From assembly GCA_016713025.1 (NCBI GenBank), contig JADJPZ010000004.1, forward strand, positions 2,046,001 to 2,110,000: DNA of 64,000 bases, read 5' to 3'. This document shows, in pieces, positions 1 to 7,250 of this stretch. Position numbers and translations under genes: made by a program. Source of the DNA: Saprospiraceae bacterium. Its GTDB lineage: Bacteria > Bacteroidota > Bacteroidia > Chitinophagales > Saprospiraceae. Positions within the stretch are counted from its first letter, which is position 1. Every line of letters starts with the position of its first letter. The notes under the pieces were generated by a model that searched no databases, was not told where the DNA came from, and saw only the letters and a program-made list of their open reading frames with translations.

Positions 1-217
1 CATAATGAAATGAAGTAGGACTGACGATATCTACACAATCTGACGATAAAATCAAATCCTCTATTGTCTCAAAACTTCGGATTCCAAAATTCTTTTCAAC
101 TTCCAATCTGGCGTTAATATCGGGATCATAAAATCCTGAAATTTTAAATTTAGTTTTCAATAAACACTTCAAATGTATTTTACCTAAATGCCCAACACCA
201 GCAAGTCCAATTTTCAA
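1..217 (-). CDS. Gfo/Idh/MocA family oxidoreductase, N-terminal part (runs off window)
   Basis: Only the first ~72 codons lie in the window; the rest is beyond base 1. The translation begins KIGLAGVGHLGKIHLKCL, a Rossmann dinucleotide-binding start with a G-x-G-x-x-G pattern, then a strand ending in FYDPD and the segment VDIVSPTSFH. This is the usual N-terminus of NAD(P)-dependent Gfo/Idh/MocA sugar and inositol dehydrogenases. No ATG sits at the expected place. A TTG at 217-215, just after the stop of the upstream small membrane gene, is the likeliest start. The substrate cannot be told from this fragment. Confidence 0.72.
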   Translation of the reverse strand, partial: MKIGLAGVGHLGKIHLKCLLKTKFKISGFYDPDINARLEVEKNFGIRSFETIEDLILSSDCVDIVSPTSFHY

Positions 218-227
218 TGTATACGAG

Positions 228-536
228 TTATAATTTTTTTAAAATAAATCCCATAAGAGTAATTAATAATACCAATACAATGGCAATACTAACAGATTTT
301 CTAATATGTCCAATAAATGATAGTATTTCTTTGGAAAAGTCAGGATACTTAGGCAGGATTTCAGCATTTAGTTTTTTAGCATTAAAGATATGGGAAGAAT
401 CAAATTCTACCCTGTTTTGTACAAGCACTTTGTACATTTTTAACACTTTCACCCTAAAGTAAATATTTAAAAACAGCAGAGCTATAAAAATGCCTATAAT
501 CAAAAAAATCAATATATCAGCCATAAAAGCATACAT
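228..536 (-). CDS. Small two-TM membrane protein, unknown function
   Basis: A 102-residue protein with a hydrophobic segment near residues 7-28, a charged middle containing KMYKVLVQNRVEF, and a second hydrophobic segment near residues 82-99, so it is probably an inner-membrane protein with two spans. A second ATG at codon 5 is an alternative start. It ends 11 bp before the oxidoreductase start on the same strand, so the two may be co-transcribed. A TAnnTTTG element lies 11 bp upstream of the ATG. I do not recognise the family. Confidence 0.55.
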   Translation of the reverse strand: MYAFMADILIFLIIGIFIALLFLNIYFRVKVLKMYKVLVQNRVEFDSSHIFNAKKLNAEILPKYPDFSKEILSFIGHIRKSVSIAIVLVLLITLMGFILKKL

Positions 537-547
537 TCGCTAACGCG

Positions 548-555
548 CAAAGTTA
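548..555 (-). promoter_or_regulatory. Bacteroidota -7 element (TAACTTTG)
   Basis: Minus-strand TAACTTTG matches the Bacteroidota TAnnTTTG consensus, 11 bp before the start of the small membrane protein gene. I see no clear TTG -33 element, so support is moderate. Confidence 0.4.
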
Positions 556-673
556 AAAAATAAAACGCCCGTATATAGCATTTTTAAAAAAATAGACACA
601 AAATAATTTAAAGTCAAAATAATTAGGTCCCAAAAAAAGCTGAATTAAACTCTATTGAAAATCTAAAATGAAA

Positions 674-750
674 TATAGTGAACAGAAAATAATTTGCAAA
701 AAATTAAAATCATAATTTATTGTAAATCAACCATTATGATTTTAATTTTA
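674..750 (+). repeat. Dispersed ~75-bp repeat, copy A (with 17-bp perfect hairpin arms)
   Basis: Begins TATAGTGAACAGAAAAT and contains a perfect 17-bp inverted repeat (700-716 against 733-749; left arm AAAATTAAAATCATAAT) around a 16-base loop. Related sequences lie at 48383-48466 (same strand) and 59568-59641 (opposite strand). It sits in the spacer between two minus-strand genes. It resembles REP-like or MITE-like intergenic repeats, though no terminal duplication is evident. Confidence 0.6.
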
Positions 751-825
751 CCTTTCAACTTTCAGTTTAGTATAATTAAAAATAGGTAAAAAAACCGAAA
801 AAATTCTTAATGCTACTAAAATTCA

Positions 826-1029
826 CTAATCCTCTGTTGAAGTACGCGCCATGTATAATATGATCATACCTCCAAATAACATCGCCAATTGAATAATCAC
901 AGTGATAAGTCCGTGATTGTAAATAAAACCCATGAAAGTAAATTTTAATCCTACCATTGACATGATTACTGACAAGGTGCCCATTGCAAAGAGAACGAAC
1001 CCTAAAACTGACCAGAAAGGTTTATTCAT
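826..1029 (-). CDS. Small two-TM membrane protein, unknown function
   Basis: Starting at the ATG at 1029 (protein begins MNKPFWSVLGF), this is a 67-residue protein made almost wholly of two hydrophobic helices (about residues 5-28 and 38-62) with a short charged tail ARTSTED. An in-frame extension to 1089 would add 20 residues, but the internal Met gives the more typical hydrophobic N-terminus. It is divergent from the HMG-CoA lyase gene. No family was recognised. Confidence 0.5.
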   Translation of the reverse strand: MNKPFWSVLGFVLFAMGTLSVIMSMVGLKFTFMGFIYNHGLITVIIQLAMLFGGMIILYMARTSTED

Positions 1030-1073
1030 GATAAAAGTTTGAAAATTAGATGTATAGTAAATCAAAATTGCGA

Positions 1074-1081
1074 TATATTTG
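1074..1081 (+). promoter_or_regulatory. Candidate -7 element for HMG-CoA lyase gene (TATATTTG)
   Basis: TATATTTG fits TAnnTTTG and ends 37 bp before the ATG at 1119. No TTG is seen at the usual ~19-bp upstream spacing. Confidence 0.35.
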
Positions 1082-1118
1082 TTTAGCAAATGTACAATTG
1101 ATTAAATAATAAAGGAAA

Positions 1119-1982
1119 ATGAGTACTGATATGCCGGTAAAAATCATAGAGTGTCCTCGGGATGCTATGCAAGGCATTGCTCACTTTATAGATACTGATA
1201 CCAAAGCCGCATACATCAACCAATTGCTCAAAGTGGGATATGATACTATAGATTTCGGAAGTTTTGTATCGCCAAAAGCTATACCACAAATGAGGGATAC
1301 TGCTGAAGTGCTTTCAAAATTGGAACTGCACGAAAACTCACCACAACTTTTGGCTATCATCGCCAATGCCAGAGGTGCAACAGATGCTGTTCAGTTTGAT
1401 GAAATCACTTACTTGGGCTACCCTTTTTCAATTTCAGAAACCTTCCAACTTCGCAATACAAATGCAACCATTGAAGAATCATTGGTACGTGTAGAGGAAA
1501 TCCAAACTATTGCAGCAAAATATAATAAGAAGACAGTCATCTATCTTTCCATGGGTTTTGGAAATCCTTATGGTGATATCTGGAGTGTGGAGATATGCCA
1601 GCAATGGGTTGACAAACTTGCAGATATGGATGTACGTATCATGGCACTTTCTGATACCATAGGCATAGCTACACCAGAAAGCATTTCCTATCTTTTCAAA
1701 CATCTCATTCCTCCCTACCCTGATGTGGAGTTCGGTGCACACCTGCATACACAGCCTCATAATTGGTTACCAAAAATTGATGCAGCTTATCAGAGTGGTT
1801 GCCGAAGGTTTGATACGGCAATAAAGGGATACGGTGGGTGCCCAATGGCCAAAGACGATCTTACAGGAAATATGGCAACTGAAAATCTGATTCAATATTT
1901 TGAAGACAGAAATGCACCTCTTGACCTGAACAAAAAAGAATTTAAAAAAGCGTTGAAGATGTCGTCCTCAGTTTTTATCTAA
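1119..1982 (+). CDS. Hydroxymethylglutaryl-CoA lyase
   Basis: Predicted to cleave HMG-CoA to acetoacetate and acetyl-CoA, the last step of leucine catabolism. At 287 residues it has the normal length for a TIM-barrel enzyme of the HMGL-like family. ECPRDAMQG near residue 11 is the position of the RDG(L/F)Q substrate and metal loop. FGAHLHTQPHNW near residue 208 carries the metal-binding HxH, and GYGGCPMAKDDLTGNM near residue 237 is the glycine-rich loop with the active-site cysteine. RDAMQ in place of RDGLQ is a mild variation. The gene is convergent with the DUF5777 gene 8 bp downstream. AAAGGA just before the ATG may serve as a ribosome-binding site. Confidence 0.88.
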   Translation: MSTDMPVKIIECPRDAMQGIAHFIDTDTKAAYINQLLKVGYDTIDFGSFVSPKAIPQMRDTAEVLSKLELHENSPQLLAIIANARGATDAVQFDEITYLGYPFSISETFQLRNTNATIEESLVRVEEIQTIAAKYNKKTVIYLSMGFGNPYGDIWSVEICQQWVDKLADMDVRIMALSDTIGIATPESISYLFKHLIPPYPDVEFGAHLHTQPHNWLPKIDAAYQSGCRRFDTAIKGYGGCPMAKDDLTGNMATENLIQYFEDRNAPLDLNKKEFKKALKMSSSVFI

Positions 1983-1990
1983 AACCAAAA

Positions 1991-2875
1991 TTACTCTGAT
2001 TTCTTTCTTTTCAGAGTAAAAACTCTGGAAATATTGAAGCCAAAATGGATACCACCATCACTCCAGCTGTTGGCTGTTTCAGCTATAAAACCTTTCTCAA
2101 TCATAGACGTACTATTGGAACAGTGTAGCTGAAAAACATGACCACCTGTCTCTATATCAAATCCAATGGATAAAGAATTTTTGATATCACTTGCCACCTG
2201 GTCAGGCAAAAGATAGATATATTCTGCATTAAGTGCTACTCTTTTACTCAACTTAATTCTACCTCCTGCACCCAAAGCATACACATCATTTTTTTCTGTA
2301 TTGGTTTTAAAAAGATTACGGTGTACCATGGTAGGGCTCAATTGAAATGTAAAAGACTCAGAAAACTTTCTCCCCAATATAAGTTGCGTAGTATAGTACA
2401 GTCTGCTGGAAAAATAATTTTCTCTTTCTGGATCAGCCCATTTGAGTGTCTGAATGGATGAAGTCAGTAATAACGCTGCTGTGATGGGCATATTTTTTTC
2501 ACCCGTACTTTGACGCAAAAATTTGTATTTGACAAATCCATCATAAGCCTTCTCAAAACTGCTTCTACCTACTCCTACTGTGATCAAATCAGATAGACCA
2601 TACTCAAATCCTAATCTGATAGATGAATTGTCCAGTCCGAATAACTCATAAAAGCCACCATTAAGCGTTCCGAATCTGTGGCTTATTTTAAAATCAAGTA
2701 CACCGCCGGCTGTATTTTCCAATGAGTGAAGATTAATCACTCTGTTGGTTTTAAAACTGGCGTTGACATAGTCGGTGGTTTTGTCTTCACCCAAAAGTGA
2801 TAACATATCTTCCTGACTGTAAAGACTTAAAAAACTACATATTGAAAAGATCGCAGTGAATAAGTTGGCTTTCAT
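1991..2875 (-). CDS. DUF5777-like outer-membrane beta-barrel protein
   Basis: 294 residues with an N-terminal signal peptide ending near SLYSQ. The body has alternating beta-strand character (ISHRFGTLNGGFYELFGLDNSSIRLGFEYGLSD), typical of DUF5777 beta-barrel proteins in Bacteroidota that accompany YceI and c-type cytochrome lipoproteins. It is probably an outer-membrane protein of unknown function. It is the last gene of the minus-strand series running down from 5660, 33 bp after the YceI gene, which suggests co-transcription. The family assignment is from memory of the HRFG...FGLDN pattern. Confidence 0.7.
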   Translation of the reverse strand: MKANLFTAIFSICSFLSLYSQEDMLSLLGEDKTTDYVNASFKTNRVINLHSLENTAGGVLDFKISHRFGTLNGGFYELFGLDNSSIRLGFEYGLSDLITVGVGRSSFEKAYDGFVKYKFLRQSTGEKNMPITAALLLTSSIQTLKWADPERENYFSSRLYYTTQLILGRKFSESFTFQLSPTMVHRNLFKTNTEKNDVYALGAGGRIKLSKRVALNAEYIYLLPDQVASDIKNSLSIGFDIETGGHVFQLHCSNSTSMIEKGFIAETANSWSDGGIHFGFNISRVFTLKRKKSE

Positions 2876-2908
2876 AAAAAATGTTATTTTATTATTTTTG
2901 GGTCATGG

Positions 2909-3463
2909 TTATTGCTTCAATAAGTCCAGAGTAGCATCTACCATTACTTTAACCGATTTTGCAATCTGGCCTTTGACCAATGCCGGGATAACAATCCCAT
3001 AGTCTACTACAAGTATACTGAATTGGGCATCGGCATCAATTTTACCGTTGACTACAGTAATGACAGCATCAGTTGTCATTTTTTTGGTCACTCCATGTAT
3101 GGTGAGGTCTCCAGAGACTTTTACTGTTGTTTTTCCATTTTTTGCAGGATCTATTTTTGAGTAATTATCGATCTGCCCTTTGAAAGTAGCTTTTGGAAAT
3201 TTATTGCTCTCCATATAATTTTCATTGAAGTGCTCCTGCATCAAAGCCTTTTCAAATTGAAATCCTTTTATGAGCACTGCAAACTCTAATTTACCTGATG
3301 CAATATCCAAAACACAGTTGGATGATTTGTTTTGTGCTTCAATTTTTTCTATCGGAGTATCAGAATGAAATGATATTACTCCGGTTTTGGTAAAGTATTT
3401 TTGTGCATCTGACTGGTTCAATAAAGCCATGCTTAAAACAAAGATGAATATTACATTTTTCAT
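2909..3463 (-). CDS. YceI family periplasmic protein
   Basis: 184 residues with a signal peptide (MKNVIFIFVLSMALLNQSDAQ) followed by a lipocalin-like YceI domain. Visible family features are the early strand GVISFHSDTPIEKIEA, the segment FPKATFKGQI, and VSGDLTIHGVTKKMT, the signature 'G-L-T-i-H-G-v-T' strand. YceI proteins bind isoprenoid or amphiphilic ligands, often quinone-like, in the periplasm. Next to haem lipoproteins and a beta-barrel, a role near a respiratory or lipid-quinone process is possible but inferred. Confidence 0.85.
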   Translation of the reverse strand: MKNVIFIFVLSMALLNQSDAQKYFTKTGVISFHSDTPIEKIEAQNKSSNCVLDIASGKLEFAVLIKGFQFEKALMQEHFNENYMESNKFPKATFKGQIDNYSKIDPAKNGKTTVKVSGDLTIHGVTKKMTTDAVITVVNGKIDADAQFSILVVDYGIVIPALVKGQIAKSVKVMVDATLDLLKQ

Positions 3464-3541
3464 ATTATATATTATTTATGATTTTTTTTTAAAAGACGAA
3501 TGACTTACTAGAAAAGTTAAAAATTGCCGGTTAAATAAATG

Positions 3542-3946
3542 CTAATTTACTAAGGAGCATCGCACCAAAACAACATCCATCAACTTTCCTGTACAAAATC
3601 CTTTGATTCTCACTTTTTGCCCAACAGCGATATTTTTAATTGCTGCTGCTGATTCAAATTCACAAATGATGGCTGACATTTCGCTTCCTGCCTCCAAAGT
3701 AAGGCTGGAACCGGAATCTGTGCTGTCAAAGGCTTTTATTACACCTTCGACCTCAATGATTTTGTCCAGATATTTCTTATTGGCACTGGTTTCATCATTA
3801 TCAAATGCTGATAGCAAATCCTTTGGAGCAATAACAAAGTCGGCTGTAGTACCTAAGGTTTCTTTATGTCCTTTGTTGTACTGCATATAAGCATAACCAC
3901 CCCCCAATATCGCTAAAATAATGATGTATGGAAGAAATTTTTTCAT
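3542..3946 (-). CDS. OB-fold (tRNA_anti-like) membrane-anchored protein
   Basis: 134 residues: an N-terminal hydrophobic anchor or signal (residues 4-21), then an OB-fold-like core (YLDKIIEVEGVIKAFDSTDSGSSLTLEAG ... GQKVRIKGFCTGKLMDVVLVRCSLV). This matches the tRNA_anti-like OB-fold family common in Bacteroidota envelope clusters. Partner and ligand are unknown. It has its own consensus promoter at 3951-3976, whose -7 box ends only 4 nt before the ATG. Confidence 0.7.
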   Translation of the reverse strand: MKKFLPYIIILAILGGGYAYMQYNKGHKETLGTTADFVIAPKDLLSAFDNDETSANKKYLDKIIEVEGVIKAFDSTDSGSSLTLEAGSEMSAIICEFESAAAIKNIAVGQKVRIKGFCTGKLMDVVLVRCSLVN

Positions 3947-3950
3947 TTTG

Positions 3951-3976
3951 CAAAGTTAAAGGTTTAAAAAAATCAA
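3951..3976 (-). promoter_or_regulatory. Consensus Bacteroidota promoter for the OB-fold gene; leaderless geometry
   Basis: On the minus strand, TTG (3976-3974), then 15 bp, then TAACTTTG (3958-3951), then CAAA and the ATG at 3946. Both elements match the TTG / TAnnTTTG consensus. The transcript would start at or within a base or two of the start codon. The promoter overlaps the stop codon of the upstream cytochrome gene. Confidence 0.6.
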
Positions 3977-4335
3977 TTGTTAGGACTACCCGCTTTTACC
4001 CAGGATTCAATTTTGCTGATTTTACAGTCATCAAGTTTAGGCTGACCTTTGGGCATAGGCGAAAAACCAGAATGTTTTACTGAACCAACCAATGAATTGT
4101 TTTTTGCATACGTTTCTACGGCTACATATCCATCCAGATTAATCCCACCTCCGATATTTGACCCCTTAAAATGACAACTCACACAATGATTTACAATAAT
4201 AGGGTTCACGTCAGAAGCAAAACTTACATTGGTAGTGTTGCAATTTGCAGAACCATACAGATCTTCTTCAGAATCATAGTAACATGCTGACAAACAGACC
4301 CCTATTACTAATATTAAAACCGACCATTTTCTCAT
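3973..4335 (-). CDS. c-type cytochrome-like lipoprotein (one CxxCH)
   Basis: 120 residues with a lipoprotein signal (lipobox LSAC, Cys near residue 18). A single haem-c motif CVSCH lies near residue 51, followed by INLDGYVAV and a methionine-containing FSPMPKGQPKL that could supply the distal ligand. The C-terminal two thirds closely resembles the second half of the neighbouring two-site protein (SxxTSCH...SLDTYQGV...MPPGG...CNISKVKSWIDAG), so the pair arose by duplication. It is probably attached to the outer leaf of a membrane and transfers electrons; the partner is unknown. Confidence 0.75.
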   Translation of the reverse strand: MRKWSVLILVIGVCLSACYYDSEEDLYGSANCNTTNVSFASDVNPIIVNHCVSCHFKGSNIGGGINLDGYVAVETYAKNNSLVGSVKHSGFSPMPKGQPKLDDCKISKIESWVKAGSPNN

Positions 4336-4365
4336 GTTCTTTCTTATCTTTATTTTTTAAGAATA

Positions 4366-5076
4366 TCAATTATTCAGCCCTCCGGCATCAATCCAGCTTT
4401 TCACTTTACTTATATTGCAATCGCTCATTTTAGATCCTCCCGGTGGCATGGTTTTAAAACTATTGGCCCAGGAAATAGAACCAAGAAGTTTCCCACCTGA
4501 TATTGATGATTTCACACCCTGATATGTATCAAGCGACACACCACCTGATGCATTGCCACTTTTGTGACATGATGTACAGGATGAAAGTATAGGTTTAATA
4601 TTGTTGGTATAACTCATATTGGTAATCGAACAGTTATTTGCGGTCTCCATACACTTTTCATTTTTTGCTCCCTGATTTATCCAGTCAGATATTACTTTCA
4701 GCTGGACCGAACTCAAGGGCGTCGCCGGAGGTGGAGGCATGACATCTTTGGGGTCTTTATCTACCATAACTTCATAAAGTTTACTTCCTGAAGCATTACC
4801 AGGTTTAATTTTTCCTGTCTTAATAACATTATTATAATTATCCAGTATAATTCCATCCTTTTTGCTCGCTGCATTATGACAACCTGAATAAGCACAGTTT
4901 GCAGTGAGGATAGGTAATACATCCTTTTCAAAATATATTACTGAAGGGTTGCACGTTGATGTGGTATCAGAAGGTTGAACCATAGGATCATGCTGACATG
5001 AAAATAAGCCAATGAACAAAAACAAAAATGGAAATTTTGTCTTTAATCTATTTTGATACCATCCACTTTTCATCAC
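4366..5076 (-). CDS. Two-domain c-type cytochrome lipoprotein
   Basis: 236 residues. After a short charged N-terminus and hydrophobic stretch comes a lipobox-like FSC near residue 27. Two similar cytochrome-like modules follow. The first has CAYSGCH (CX4CH rather than CX2CH) then MPPPPATPLS; the second has CTSCH then TMPPGGSK. This pattern resembles the planctomycete-cytochrome-C-like lipoproteins common in Bacteroidota. A second ATG one codon in is an equally likely start. It lies 30 bp upstream of the single-domain paralogue. Confidence 0.72.
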   Translation of the reverse strand: MMKSGWYQNRLKTKFPFLFLFIGLFSCQHDPMVQPSDTTSTCNPSVIYFEKDVLPILTANCAYSGCHNAASKKDGIILDNYNNVIKTGKIKPGNASGSKLYEVMVDKDPKDVMPPPPATPLSSVQLKVISDWINQGAKNEKCMETANNCSITNMSYTNNIKPILSSCTSCHKSGNASGGVSLDTYQGVKSSISGGKLLGSISWANSFKTMPPGGSKMSDCNISKVKSWIDAGGLNN

Positions 5077-5315
5077 ATCAATTTTTTAGTCAAATACAAA
5101 TTATCAAAAAAAATCAAAATTAACCACTTTTAGAAACTCTATGATCATCTAATAAAACAGCCCTTATTTTATTTTTTCAAAATGAATAAAAATGACATTT
5201 AGCAGATGAAATAATCAATAATGAGTTTTTTGAGATCGACCGATCTTTCACAATAATTATACTCGACAATATATTAATATCTTTCTGCTAAATGTCATTC
5301 TAAACGCGTACTAAA

Positions 5316-5660
5316 TTAGTTTTCCAACAAACCGTCAGCTTTCCACTTTGCAATTAGCGCCAATTCAGCTGCAGGTAATTTTGCTCCGTTACGAGGCATA
5401 AACCCGGTAGCTGTTGCTTCTCTGTTGATTCTTTCAATAATTACATCAATTTTGCCTTTTGCTGAGGTAAAATCATCCCATTTATTAGGATTGGCTCCAC
5501 CAGCAAGGTGACAAGGTGTACATTTAGCCAGCAAAATGGGTTTAATGTCCTTATTGTAGGTTGTCTTTACTACAACCGGAGTAGGCTCATCTTCCTTCGA
5601 ACATGATGCCAGAAATAGTACAGCTACTATAGCTGTCAAAAATAAAAATTTTGTTTTCAT
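5316..5660 (-). CDS. Small c-type cytochrome lipoprotein (CTPCH)
   Basis: 114 residues with a clear lipoprotein signal (AVLFLASCSKEDEP, Cys at about residue 20). The haem motif CTPCH lies in the segment KPILLAKCTPCHLAGG, followed by GFMPRNGAKLPAAELALIAKW, which carries a candidate Met ligand and the usual C-terminal helix of this mini-cytochrome family. It is separated from the next cytochrome gene by 239 bp, so it may be transcribed alone. Its upstream region has a TAnnTTTG element and a CRP-like palindrome. Confidence 0.78.
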   Translation of the reverse strand: MKTKFLFLTAIVAVLFLASCSKEDEPTPVVVKTTYNKDIKPILLAKCTPCHLAGGANPNKWDDFTSAKGKIDVIIERINREATATGFMPRNGAKLPAAELALIAKWKADGLLEN

Positions 5661-5724
5661 GATTGTTGATTTAAATGGTGAATTATTAAATTAAAGAACG
5701 TAAAGAAACAAATATTTGTTGCAA

Positions 5725-5732
5725 CAAAGATA
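5725..5732 (-). promoter_or_regulatory. -7 element of the CTPCH cytochrome gene (TATCTTTG)
   Basis: Minus-strand TATCTTTG matches TAnnTTTG, 64 bp upstream of the cytochrome ATG at 5660. No clear TTG -33 element is present; the nearby CRP-like palindrome could compensate for that in an activated promoter. Confidence 0.5.
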
Positions 5733-5754
5733 ATTTTTTATATTTATATTATCT

Positions 5755-5770
5755 TGTGACTTATGTCACC
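5755..5770. promoter_or_regulatory. CRP/FNR-family-like operator
   Basis: TGTGA-CTTATG-TCACC: a near-perfect match to the TGTGA-N6-TCACA CRP half-site arrangement, with inner arms GTGAC/GTCAC. Its centre is about 34 bp upstream of the -7 box of the minus-strand cytochrome gene, and it lies in the spacer shared with the divergent DUF697-type gene. CRP/FNR-family control of cytochrome genes is well established in other bacteria; here it is inferred from the site alone. Confidence 0.5.
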
Positions 5771-5918
5771 ACCGCACAAAATAGTATAGATTTTCTGATA
5801 TTCTGTCTGCCCATCGAGCACATACATCGACAAAAACTTAAAACGGTGAACTATTTGCATCATTTTCTTTGTTTACTTGTATATCATCATTTGTTTATCA
5901 GCATCAAAAAAACTTAAC

Positions 5919-6512
5919 ATGTCAGAATATCAAAAAAGTAACAGAACCGATCATGCAGATTCTATCATCAAAAATCACATGATCTGGTCTATGGGAGCAG
6001 GGTTTATTCCTGTCCCGATAGCAGATTTATTTGCTGTGAGTGCTATCCAGCTGGATATGATCCGGCAAATGTGCAAACTGTATGAGGTCGATTTCAAACA
6101 AACTGAAGGGAAGGCTTTAATTACGGCTCTGACAGGGTCTGGTCTTGCAAGATTAGGAGCCAGGGCAGTCAAATTCATACCCGGTGTCGGATCCATCCTT
6201 GGTGGAGTTACGATGGCTGCACTTTCAGGAGCGTCCACCTTTGCTTTGGGAGAAGTCTTTAAAAAACATTTTGAAACAGGAGGGACTTTTCTTGATTTCG
6301 ATCCACAGCGATTAAAAAATTATTACAATGAGAAGTTTGAAAAAGGTAAGGAAGTAGCTGAAGAGCTGCGCAAAAAACAGGAAAATGTCAGCAAATCAGC
6401 TGATGCATCTGAGGCAGTAGATAAGTTGAAAGAGCTCGCAGATATGAAAGCAGCAGGCATCCTTACAGATGATGAGTTTGAAACCATGAAGAAGAAAATT
6501 ATTCAGGGGTGA
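5919..6512 (+). CDS. DUF697-like membrane protein with C-terminal SHOCT motif
   Basis: Starting at the ATG at 5919 (MSEYQKSNRTDHAD), about 197 residues. The N-terminal half has small-residue-rich helices (IWSMGAGFIPVPIADLFAVSAIQLDMIRQM; GSGLARLGARAVKFIPGVGSILGGVTMAALSGASTFALGEVF) resembling DUF697/YcjF-type domains. A charged linker follows, and the end KLKELADMKAAGILTDDEFETMKKKII is a SHOCT motif. The function is unknown; such proteins are linked to membrane association and oligomerisation. An upstream in-frame start at 5877 would add 14 residues lacking domain character. The minisatellite starts 16 bp after the stop. Confidence 0.7.
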   Translation: MSEYQKSNRTDHADSIIKNHMIWSMGAGFIPVPIADLFAVSAIQLDMIRQMCKLYEVDFKQTEGKALITALTGSGLARLGARAVKFIPGVGSILGGVTMAALSGASTFALGEVFKKHFETGGTFLDFDPQRLKNYYNEKFEKGKEVAEELRKKQENVSKSADASEAVDKLKELADMKAAGILTDDEFETMKKKIIQG

Positions 6513-6528
6513 TAGTCGGAAGATAGGA

Positions 6529-7004
6529 GGAAGGAACGTGGAGGAAGGAACGTGGAGGAAGGAACGTGGAGGAAGGAACGTGGAGGAAGGAACGTGGAGG
6601 AAGGAACGTGGAGGAAGGAACGTGGAGGAAGGAACGTGGAGGAAGGAACGTGGAGGAAGGAACGTGGAGGAAGGAACGTGGAGGAAGGAACGTGGAGGAA
6701 GGAACGTGGAGGAAGGAACGTGGAGGAAGGAACGTGGAGGAAGGAACGTGGAGGAAGGAACGTGGAGGAAGGAACGTGGAGGAAGGAACGTGGAGGAAGG
6801 AACGTGGAGGAAGGAACGTGGAGGAAGGAACGTGGAGGAAGGAACGTGGAGGAAGGAACGTGGAGGAAGGAACGTGGAGGAAGGAACGTGGAGGAAGGAA
6901 CGTGGAGGAAGGAACGTGGAGGAAGGAACGTGGAGGAAGGAACGTGGAGGAAGGAACGTGGAGGAAGGAACGTGGAGGAAGGAACGTGGAGGAAGGAACT
7001 TGGA
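6529..7004 (+). repeat. 14-bp minisatellite, 34 units
   Basis: Thirty-three head-to-tail copies of GGAAGGAACGTGGA and a last variant unit (ACTTGG for ACGTGG) fill 476 bp, followed by about 26 bp of a 7-bp GAAGGGA repeat to 7030. Units before the last look identical. The strand is about 85% purine. Because 14 is not a multiple of 3 and the unit lacks stops, long spurious reading frames appear on both strands. It fills the spacer between the DUF697-like gene and the SRP RNA. There is no spacer sequence, so it is not a CRISPR array. Confidence 0.97.
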
Positions 7005-7109
7005 GAAGGGAGAAGGGAGAAGGGAGAAGGTCTTGTGTCACTTTTAGAATCTCAAATAATTTATTAAAAATTTAAATCGTTTAAAATTTATTTTCTGGCA
7101 ATTTAAACC

Positions 7110-7117
7110 TACCTTTG
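7110..7117 (+). promoter_or_regulatory. -7 element of the SRP RNA gene (TACCTTTG)
   Basis: TACCTTTG matches TAnnTTTG and ends 4 bp before the inferred 5' end of the SRP RNA, the usual spacing to the start site. Confidence 0.6.
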
Positions 7118-7120
7118 CGG

Positions 7121-7215
7121 CGTGAGGGGCATACGGTCTGCTCCTTCCGAACTCCCCCAGGGTAGAAATGCAGCAAGGGTAGGAAGTTGAGCGACGCGGT
7201 GTGTTTCCTCACATT
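7121..7215 (+). ncRNA. ffs: Signal recognition particle RNA, small bacterial (4.5S) type
   Basis: A ~95-nt non-coding stretch. Its apical part reads CCCCCAGGGTAGAAATGCAGC then AAGGGTAGG, the conserved Ffh-binding hairpin with the GGAA-type loop region seen in Bacteroidota SRP RNAs. The outer ends pair (GTGAGG at 7122 with CCTCAC at 7207-7212), and a T-rich run follows. It binds Ffh to form the SRP that targets nascent membrane proteins. The exact ends are estimated from the stem and the promoter. It sits 40 bp upstream of the aldolase gene. Confidence 0.88.
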
Positions 7216-7250
7216 TTATTTTACATACATCCATTCTACAAAACAATTCC

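Noticed and set aside
6529..7004. Possible CRISPR array
   Set aside because: The units are contiguous with no spacers, and no cas gene is nearby.
6499..7075. Long overlapping reading frames on both strands across the 14-bp array
   Set aside because: They arise because the 14-bp unit has no stop codon; the frames are pure repeats, overlap each other and lack any start context or domain.
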